64,000 nt of DNA from Rachycentron canadum. Its lineage: Eukaryota > Chordata > Actinopteri > Carangiformes > Rachycentridae. Under the pieces are notes generated by a model. The model made no database searches. It saw nothing but the letters and a program-made list of their open reading frames with translations, and had not been told where the DNA came from. Made by a program: the position numbers and the translations under genes. This document shows, piece after piece, positions 56,307-64,000 of this stretch. Each line of letters opens with the position of its first letter. Within the stretch, counting starts at the first letter, position 1. Location of the stretch: positions 19,510,849 through 19,574,848 of the forward strand of contig CM076649.1 in assembly GCA_038496675.1 (NCBI GenBank), read 5' to 3'.

Positions 56307-57490
56307 TGGATATACATAGGGAACCAGGGCCGTGCACATTTTGGGAGGCAGGTGGCAAAGTGAAAAAAGGGGCATTTTCTGGTTTTGTGAGGTCCACGCT
56401 GGGAGGCACTGAGGCCAACGGAGACACTCGCAGGCAATAAAGGTAACAGGCTGTGGTTACAAGCTGCTGATGTTAGCTGTTCCAGCAGCTGATGAAGAAA
56501 AGTCTCACTGAACATCAGATTAGCTCCACGTCAGTTGAGCTGCTGGCCACCAGCGGAAAGCGAGACTGAGATTGAGCCAGATATGTTGCCCTCACTGCCC
56601 TGGGCCCTCGAGGGCTCTTGGGCCCCTGAGCAATTGCCCAGTTGCCCTAATGTTTAATCTGGCCTTATCCGGTGCTGCCAGTTGATGTTCCGACATGGGA
56701 GGTCTGTGTCTCGTGCCCTCTGTCTCTTTCTCTCTTTCACACACACACACACACACTGACAGCATTGACAGCATCTTGCATCCCTCTTTATTTGCAAAGC
56801 TGTGAAGCAGTGTAGGACATGTGGCTCCTCGTGGCTTCGACTTTTCTTTTTTACCTTTTATGATTAAAAGTAGGTAGGGGGACTTTGAAATCCCTTGGTG
56901 TAATAGATGTTGTCCATGTGATGACCAAGATGCCACTGATCGATTCTGTGATTGTTGCCTTTTGCGACTGATCTTTGTTTGCCCACTGTCTGTAAGCAGA
57001 CTCTCTCTCTCTGTGAAATCCTGTCCTGAAGTTTCTGCTTCATCTTTTCTTAATAAGGTTTTGCTCAGTGGTTTTCCTTGTTTTCATTGTGGGTTTAAAG
57101 CGGCAGGGGGCCATTTTCATTTACTGTTTCATCATGTAGGTGTTACCAACAGTTAGTGAGAATGATACAAAAATGTTTCATTTCTTCCAGCACAAACATG
57201 TGTAAAGCTTGCAGTTTCTGGCTGAATAAAATAATCGGAAGGAAAAAAAACTTTTTAATGTGTTTATGTGTTTAGTAAAAAAAGTGAGATAACAGAATGA
57301 GCGTCAACATGCTCCATGAAGCGCTGCGAGGCTGTAATCTTTGAGCTGCTTTTTTAAAAGATTTTTTTTTTATCATTGTCTGTTCTCACCATTTGTCTTA
57401 TTCTTATCTTGTCTGTTTCTGTTGCTGCCGTGTCAAGCTGGTATGCCCACAGGGGTCATTTAAGTCTCGACTTGTCTGACCGATCCGAAT
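56304..57490. other. Unique DNA, no gene
   Basis: A CA run (56,738-56,756) and A/T runs near 57,244 and 57,362. The patch with 'ctgagcaattgcccagttgc' near 56,625 is of ordinary complexity. Confidence 0.35.
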
Positions 57491-57499
57491 CTGCAGTGC

Positions 57500-57900
57500 A
57501 GTCGAGGAAGCGAGTCGGCCGCTCGCCTTAACAGGTGTCATCTTTCCCCATCTTGTGACACCTTAGTGACACCCAGAGTGGCACTCAGCACATCGCCCTC
57601 ACCGGCATCTCCCTTTCAATCACGCTTTCAATTACAGTCGTCTAATTCTCTGCTGGTATGTCAGTCCGGAGCGGGGATATGAGATTTGTCAAGTGTGCGT
57701 CCGAGGGGAAGAACCTGCATCACGTAAAGCACAGACGCAGGCTATTTCCTCAGCGAACAGCCTGCAATTCATTTTGTAAATGTCAGATGAAGCTTGGCAA
57801 GCCATCTAACCCCACCGCCCACCCCCACAGCCTGATGGGTAATATTCTTATTAAAGATCATTTTGATTGGCTTCCTCTGCCCTTTTCATTGTCTGAGTGA
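57500..57900. promoter_or_regulatory. Candidate conserved non-coding block
   Basis: About 400 bp of unique balanced DNA with 'tcacgctttcaattacagtc', 'gtctaattctctgctgg', 'ctgcaattcattttgtaaat', 'gggtaatattcttattaaag' and 'atcattttgattggcttcc'. Its length and richness in TAAT/ATTG words make it one of the best regulatory candidates here. The 80-codon frame at 57,658-57,900 overlaps it but has no motif. Confidence 0.42.
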
Positions 57901-57954
57901 CAGGGAGGGGAGGGGTGATGAGATGTGTGTGTCTGAATGTTTCTGTGTACGTAT

Positions 57955-58000
57955 ATAAATATATATATATTATATAAGTGTGTGTGTGTGTGTGTGTGAC
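57955..58000. repeat. (TA)n then (GT)n microsatellites
   Basis: A TA-rich run (about 57,957-57,975) and a GT run (about 57,979-57,998). Confidence 0.9.
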
Positions 58001-58199
58001 TGCATGTCGAGACTTTATGTAAACAGAGATTAGAAATGCAATAAACCTGTCACATGGTGAATGCTGCTGTCATGGCATCAACGTGAGCGTGCTGTCACTC
58101 TTATCTACCTATTTTACAGACACACACAAACACACGTGCACACACACTTATATACACTTACACACATTTGATAAGGAATGAGAGGGAATTACAGCGGGA

Positions 58200-58580
58200 T
58201 ATTGAGCATCCTAAGTCATCCTGACTCCCATGTCATGCTGCTGGAGTACTAGCACAGTGTGTATGTGTGTGTGTGTGTGTGAGGAAACAGTGTCACAGTG
58301 GCTATTGAACAGGCAGCTTGCTCCCCTATTTTTTGTGGTGCCACAGCTTATTTCACGGCCCTTCATCTGCTGTTTGTATGTGAGTGTCTATGAGAGGCCT
58401 CCCTCTAAGAGTCATTTGCCATGCCTTCAGTACACGATTGTGTGTGTAAGTGTGTGTTCGTGTACACGCATGTGTTTGTACCATGGCCGAGACCCTGATG
58501 GGTCCCTAGACAAAGAGGATGAGTTAGCCTCTGCCCTGGTTTCCATGGCAGCTGCTGGCTTTATTAGATTCTCACTTTAG
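58200..58580. promoter_or_regulatory. Candidate conserved non-coding block
   Basis: Unique patches with 'gtgccacagcttatttcac', 'gtttccatggcagctgctgg' (an E-box CAGCTG) and 'ctttattagattctcac', interrupted by GT-rich DNA. The frame at 58,230-58,580 includes the GT repeat and is not a gene. Confidence 0.35.
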
Positions 58581-58599
58581 CCCCCACAAACATGCTCAC

Positions 58600-58830
58600 A
58601 CGTTCACACACACACACACACTCACACACCTCATTGTACACTGACAGGGCTGCACTGCCACCCCACCCCGAGGCGCTTGCATTTTGCAGCAGTTAAGAAA
58701 CTTGTCAGGAATGAGAGATGGGCGATGTGTGGCTAAATGAAGCGCAATGGAGAAACCGTCACACGATTTCACACTTGAGTAGCCTCCAGCACTGCTGCCA
58801 CGCTACACATACACACACACACACACGCAC
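58600..58830. repeat. Short CA microsatellites
   Basis: CA runs at about 58,606-58,628 and 58,807-58,826 with unique DNA between. Confidence 0.88.
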
Positions 58831-58849
58831 GCTCGCTCTCTCACACACA

Positions 58850-59095
58850 CAGAGGCTGAGGCAGGGTGAGATGAGCTTGAAATGAGAGCCAAGGTGAACA
58901 TCAATACAGCCCTCCATATCTACGTCTGGCAAGAACCATTCTAGATCAATATTCTCCAGACCAAACCAATGTCACATTCTGTATGCTACAAGCCAGACGG
59001 CATTAGAGCCGGTGCAGTCAGCATCAGTCAGCTCCGAGCCATCCGTCCAGCCACTTAGGTGGCTCATAACATGCTTCATAAAAGCTGTAACCACC
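58850..59095. promoter_or_regulatory. Candidate conserved non-coding element
   Basis: Unique DNA with 'gcaagaaccattctagatca', 'accaaaccaatgtcacattc' and 'cagccacttaggtggctcat' (a palindrome-like CCACTTAGGTGG). Composition is balanced and no repeat was matched. Confidence 0.35.
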
Positions 59096-59404
59096 TCGAC
59101 ACACACACACATGCACTATACTAACATTTAGATATGATACAGTGGTAAATACTGCATCTGGGGATCATCATGAGACACCACTCATATTCGTAAACAAATG
59201 CATTAAATGCCGCCATGTACTTAGATTTGCTGCCAGACATTGTGGACCCTGTTAACACAGCTCACACAGGGTCCTGATAGGGTAAATATCTCAAATCTCA
59301 GGGATGTCCCAGGGCAGCCATGTTGCTCTTGTCAACATGCGATTAGATGATTAAAAGAAATGTAATTTCTTCATTTGTTCTGGACCAAGGATAAAATGAA
59401 TGAA

Positions 59405-59697
59405 TGGTTGTGTGGCGTTATCTCTGTAGCCTCCTGATCACTCTGCTCCACCTGGGGCAACTGGCCGGGCAGGGCAGTGCTTAAAAGCTCTGGTGCCAGC
59501 ATCAGAGGGGAGAGGCTGCCTGGGTCTTTGTGCGGCTGTTGTGTTTTGGTGTTGTGACTTTTGAAGTCTTCAATTGGTGTCCTGGCTGTTTTGTATATTC
59601 GTGTTAATAAACTCTGTGAACTTGGCTGTAGAGGTGTCTTCTGAGGTTGATTTGGGTCACTGGTGCTTTGTTGTGCGCCCAACGGTGGGTCGTAACA
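59405..59697 (+). mobile_element. Possible LTR end plus tRNA-Lys-type primer-binding site
   Basis: The order of signals resembles an LTR: a TATA-like TTAAAAG (59,481-59,487), a polyadenylation signal AATAAA (59,606-59,611), then about 60 bp on, 'tgcgcccaacggtgggtc' (59,674 onward). That last stretch closely resembles the primer-binding site complementary to tRNA-Lys ('tggcgcccaacgtggggc'). No gag/pol-like frame follows and no second LTR was seen, so at most this is a decayed remnant. The LTR start is unknown. Confidence 0.35.
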
Positions 59698-60634
59698 GCT
59701 TCTTAGAGATTGTCAGATGAAACCAGAATCTAAGATATAATATAATAGAAACTCCACAGAAGTCTGATTACTTTTTGGATTTTTCTCTAACCTTGGCATT
59801 GTTGTTCTTTTTTGTAAAATACTGTCTGGTAACATAGTAAAATAAATCCAATATAAACTGTTGATTGAACTGCTCAAACTGAGAGAGATCTATTTTCATG
59901 CATTAGTGCCCTTTGTGAGTGATTCAGTGTGTAAAAATATGAGCGTAAACACACTGAAAGCTCAAGACAGAGCAGCTGAAACTGAGCCAGAGACAGAAGG
60001 GAATAGATCGTATTCTTATTCATACAACCCACTCTGCACAGGAAGTACGTTCATATTGAATGTTTCTGCTGAATGTTACATCCAATATCCATTGTGTTCG
60101 GTGCCAGCACAGGAAGCACAAGTGTATGTGGAGTTGTACAAGGCAAGAGTGTGACCTGTTTGAACCTTGAGCCCATGGACCAACAGTTAATGTTGGATTT
60201 TAATATTTCACCATGGCGATGGTCTTTTCCTAACCTCAGCCATGTTTTACGACACTGGAGGGGCAGTTCGCAGGCATTTTTAGGAATTATAAAGGTTCTG
60301 GGTCTTAAAGAGAATTAAAGTGTTTGTTTTTTTAAAGTTGCTTGTGGAGTTGGATTTTCTTCTGTCACTTTCATTAGAGCTAAAAACAAACGACAAACAA
60401 ACTCTTCCAAATTAATTAACAATTTACACTCAGAGTCTAATTGAAGTTTTCTTCTTTCATCCTGTTTTTTTCAGTCAGCTCTACCAATCCTCAAACATAC
60501 CATCTAGAATAACATCTAGCTTTAACTTAGCCACATATCTCAAATCATGGACATGGATCTCGGGCACACATTCACTTCCTTACCCACACATACATACACA
60601 AACGTAACATGTACCCTCTCCATAAACTGTCAAT
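59698..60634. other. AT-rich DNA, nothing recognised
   Basis: Frames at 59,861-60,318 have no domain pattern. Short T run near 60,327. Confidence 0.35.
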
Positions 60635-60639
60635 TAAGA

Positions 60640-61060
60640 TGGACGTAGCCTCTGTGACACAAGGTTTGTGAAGAGTGGTTTTGAAGCTCAGAGTGAGCTG
60701 CTGCATCATCGCCATCCTGGCGGCGACTGACTCCGCCTATCTTCCAGCGATTTCGAAAATGGCTCAAGAGGTAGTGCGTGTGCGGAGCCGAGACTTCTGA
60801 GCCTGCAAGTTTGTGTCAAACATACCATCACCCACTTGTCACTCAAAGCAACATGCCCTCAATCACGCAGAGCTTTAAGCCTTAACAAAATGTAAACAGG
60901 GTTTTATAAAGATTCACCTCCGTACAGTCGTCACAAAGGAGAAGATTGGCTACAGAGACCTGTTTATTTTCTGCTGTAAAACTGGACATTTTAACATGGA
61001 GTCTATGGGGACTCACTCCCTGTTGGAGCCAGCCTCTAATGGTCTGTAGAGGAACTGCAG
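60640..61060 (-). repeat. Dispersed repeat family C, copy 2
   Basis: The reverse complement contains 'gttcctctacagaccattag', 'gtccccatagactccatg', 'ccaggatggcgatgatgcag' and 'ctcactctgagcttcaaaac', in the same order as the plus-strand copy at 11,130-11,570. It is a full-length but diverged member. Confidence 0.65.
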
Positions 61061-62089
61061 GAACTGCAAATTTTGGTTTTTCTGTGCTGGCATCACTCTT
61101 CAGCTTTGGATGTTACTGGGAGAAAAGCAGTAACCTATAGATCATGAATTATGCAGCATTTACTTTGATTTCTTTGATCAAGCACATCTGAGTTCTGCTT
61201 TGTGTAATATACAACATGCACATTATATATATATATATTTCAGGGTCAAAACCACATGAACCATAAATGAATAATGTAAATAAAAATATCACTTTACCAA
61301 CTGTGAAAGAAAACATAAATAAAAAATCAAACGCAGTGCAGAGCCACAGCTACAATCACAACAGGGGTGAAAGATGTTCTTCTTTAACCTCCAGCTTGCA
61401 GTGAGAAGCAGTCATTGATCAGGTCATTAACATGCACCATGTTCAGAAGTTTCTGTTTCATCAGAGTTTTAATCCTTCACAGTTACTGACGAACATCAGC
61501 GTCTCAAATTAGCACATGTTGACTATAATCCACAATCCAGCACTGGTTTTCTTGCTCTGATAAAGCTCTGGGTGTCAGGCCTGATCAAAGATCTGAGATG
61601 TATCAGTTACCATGGTGACATTTGTCCAAATCAGAGGGATAGCTCTGTTAGTACACTTTGTCACGAGCTTTTGGCTCTAGTTTCTTTTTTTTTTTTTTCA
61701 GGTTTTGTTTCAGCTTTATCCACTAAAAGATAAAGTCAAGTGTCACTTGACGTTAGTCTTAATTCATTCCTGCACAGCTGATGATGCAAAACACCCATAT
61801 AAGTGATCTATTGTCCTTTTCCAATGTGAGTATCTATTGGTATCTATAGTCAGTGTATTGCCTACAATAGATTCGGTTTAGAGAAGCAGCCAGGAAGCAC
61901 TGGGGCCATCTGATAAAAAGCTAATAACAGTTTGAAGTGTAGTTTTTATTTTGAATATTTCCACTGCTTTATCTTGTCGTCAAACAGCACTGTCCCTTGG
62001 AACTACATATTCTGAACTGTTGAACTACTATATTTCTTTGTGCAAGTGCACCTACCTTGAACACTTACACACTTTTGTGTTGGGCTGAA
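61061..62089. other. AT-rich DNA with (TA)n and T run, no gene
   Basis: A TA run (about 61,226-61,240) and a run of about 14 T residues (61,685-61,699). Nothing else. Confidence 0.4.
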
Positions 62090-62225
62090 AAACAGGTCAT
62101 TTCTGCTGTAAACTTTTAACATGGGAATCTCTGGGGCTGGTCTTGTCTTAGAGCTCAAGTGGCCATTTGAAGAATTGCAGTTTTTGGCTTCAGCCCCAGA
62201 GGTAGCAGCTTGGCACAAATGTAAC
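62090..62225 (-). repeat. Family C fragment
   Basis: 'tctgctgtaaacttttaaca' followed by 'tgggaatctctggggctgg' and 'ggccatttgaagaattgcag' parallels part of the copy at 60,960-61,070 ('ctgctgtaaaactggacatt', 'atggagtctatggggac'). Only one end is present. Confidence 0.45.
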
Positions 62226-63859
62226 AGCAAAAACTGTATCAGCAACAGGTAAAGCAACATGAAAATAGGAGCTAGAGTCCATCACAGTGACAGGAAAACA
62301 GAAAGAGGACACAGTGGTTAACAAGGGTCGGTACCAGGCTTTTACCAAAGTAGGCCTTTCAGCACCTCGAGGTCCTGCACCGACGCCCAGAGGGCAGAAC
62401 AGTGAAGTCCTGTGTTATTGTGTTGGCCATGCGTTTATTACAATTGAGATCTTGGAGGTTCATCAGGGGTCTGAGATGTCCAGCTGCTGGAGGATGGAGG
62501 TGCAGAAGACAAAACTTGTCTCACAGTTTTGTTCACCTTCATCTACAACTGTCAACAGTGTTGACAGTGCGTGATTGATTTTGGGCTCTGTTTTTGATTA
62601 ACTTTGCTTGTTTTGCCTGTACTTCTTGCTTTGAGGACATCGTAAGGCACTTCCTCTCCCACCATGACTTGCAAGTCTCACCATCTGGCAGGGACACATT
62701 TCGACAGCAGACGGTGAACACAGCAAATTAGATTTAGTTTGGAGTAAACTGGTGTTCATGCTGCTACACGCTCCCGTTTCCTCACTGTTGGGATAATGCT
62801 AATCGCCTGTGATTACTAAACATACTGTAGGCTAAAAACACAAGCATGTGGCAGAACCATGGCCCGTGTAACGCATCAGCTTCTGAAGACCCGTTGGTTT
62901 CTATGCTGTTAAAGTTGGTTCTGTGATAAAAAGGAGGGATTAACTGAGCGTAGGCTGGTTTATCTTCCACTGCATCCCTTTGTCTTACATCCATGTGAAG
63001 ACATGTAGGATTAAGTGCTGTGTATCGACACCTATTGGACAGTATATGTCTATATATACATATATACAAAGTCATATTCAGTCCCAACAGCTGCAGCCAT
63101 TTTAATTGTCTGTTAACGAACGCCATCACGACATTAGTCATGCTGTATAAACTTTAGCTACCTGCATTTAGTTACCCCCTCCTCTTATTTTTTCCTTATC
63201 CTCCCTTTTCTCTCTCCATCAGCTGTTGGTATTCTCATCTGGAAGAGAACAGAGAGGGAAAGAATAAGCATGGGGACGCAAGGACGCGTGGCGGGGAGAA
63301 TACTAAGCACCGATGGGTGTTAAACACAAAGCCCTGCACAGACGCCGGTGTGTGCGCGCACATACACGGAGGTGTATGTAAGCACGCATTACTCAGCGGC
63401 GCAGGAGCACGCACACGTATACACAAACACACACTCTTCTGGGTATTAGTGGACCCCTTGGTGCAGATTGAATAGAATGTATTTGTACCTCAGGCTTAAA
63501 CAGTGAGGATTATGGGGGATATGAGGGGAATGCTAAAGCCAGGAGGGAGGCCAACGACCTTGGTATGGACTCAGAGGGAGGAGCGGGAGGAGGAAGAGCT
63601 GGTTGTGGGTGGCACATCATTCAAAATTGCGGTAAACATGAGGGCTGCAAACAATGACGGCCTTGTGTGGTTTAGTTGTGCGTGTGTGTGTGTGTTCATT
63701 TGGAGAGAAATCACTGTTAACACCGACATCAAATATTCAGCTGTGAAGAGTTTCGTCAGCCCAAAGTGATGCAACATGTTTGTGAATGACGAGCTTGTGC
63801 TTGTTTGAGATTAGTATCAATAATACATTCTTGCCTTTGTTTTATACCACTTTTTGTGT
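62226..63859. other. Unique DNA, no gene
   Basis: Frames at 62,287-62,574, 62,782-63,141 and 63,503-63,769 have no recognised motif. A short 'tatatatacatatata' patch lies near 63,050. Confidence 0.35.
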
Positions 63860-63864
63860 GTTCA

Positions 63865-63889
63865 TGAGTGTGTGTGTGTGTGTGTGTGC
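63865..63889. repeat. (TG)n microsatellite
   Basis: GT array of about 11 units near the window end; about 110 bp of unique DNA follow. Confidence 0.92.
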
Positions 63890-64000
63890 ACGCAAAACCA
63901 CTTCTCGCATTCTGCATGTGTTTCTGTGTGCCCAATTGTGTGGAAACAGGGGATGTATCATATACTTGTTACGAGTGGCAGGACAGAATGCATAATTCAT

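Noticed and set aside
59371..59682. 103-codon minus-strand frame MGAQQSTSDPNQPQ…
   Set aside because: It overlaps the LTR-like signals in antisense and has no domain pattern; a chance frame is more likely.
1..64000. CRISPR arrays, operons, bacterial promoters, tRNA and rRNA genes
   Set aside because: No spaced palindromic repeats, no B-box 'ggttcga' tRNA core, no rRNA stretches. The composition and retroelements are vertebrate.

Overview
The window looks like nuclear DNA of a ray-finned (teleost) fish. Four things support this: very frequent (CA)n/(TG)n microsatellites plus (GATA)n and (AG)n arrays; remnants of vertebrate-type non-LTR retrotransposons; a tRNA-derived SINE with a poly(A) tail and target-site duplications; and dispersed repeats whose wording I recognise as typical of teleost genomes. 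I see no bacterial, viral or organellar gene, no rRNA, no functional tRNA and no CRISPR array. No complete protein-coding gene can be supported. The window reads as intergenic or intronic DNA, and almost all open frames in it are chance frames or microsatellite translations.

Layout. From 1 to about 22.4 kb the DNA is AT-rich and full of old interspersed repeats: several copies of non-autonomous families, two MITE-like elements with terminal inverted repeats, an L1-like fragment (about 20.3-20.5 kb), and one large informative remnant at about 14.6-17.3 kb. That remnant is a minus-strand L2/CR1-like LINE. It retains recognisable endonuclease, linker and reverse-transcriptase blocks, and is interrupted by a SINE and by a piece of another repeat. 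From about 22.4 to 59.1 kb the character changes. There are fewer recognisable transposons, many microsatellites, and many unique blocks rich in TAAT/ATTA, octamer and E-box words separated by low-complexity DNA. I read this as a gene-desert-like stretch of candidate conserved non-coding elements, possibly enhancers of a developmental gene outside the window. From about 59.1 kb to the end, repeats return: an LTR-like piece with a possible primer-binding site, and family C copies.

An assembly gap (Ns, 30,667-31,033) sits inside a G-rich region. The same 26 bp occur on both of its sides, so a tandem repeat was probably left unresolved there. A 119-bp segment is duplicated 2.1 kb apart (53.95 and 56.09 kb) with two mismatches, close to (GATA)n arrays.

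A handful of short segments have splice-like borders and open frames (plus strand 32,672-32,757; minus strand 46,681-46,758, 28,231-28,431, 8,731-8,907 and 4,936-5,007). They are given as low-confidence exon candidates. I could not assign any of them to a gene, and some are probably chance. No new biological system is evident. The strongest observations concern nested transposons, local duplication around tetranucleotide arrays, structure-forming DNA and a probable regulatory domain.
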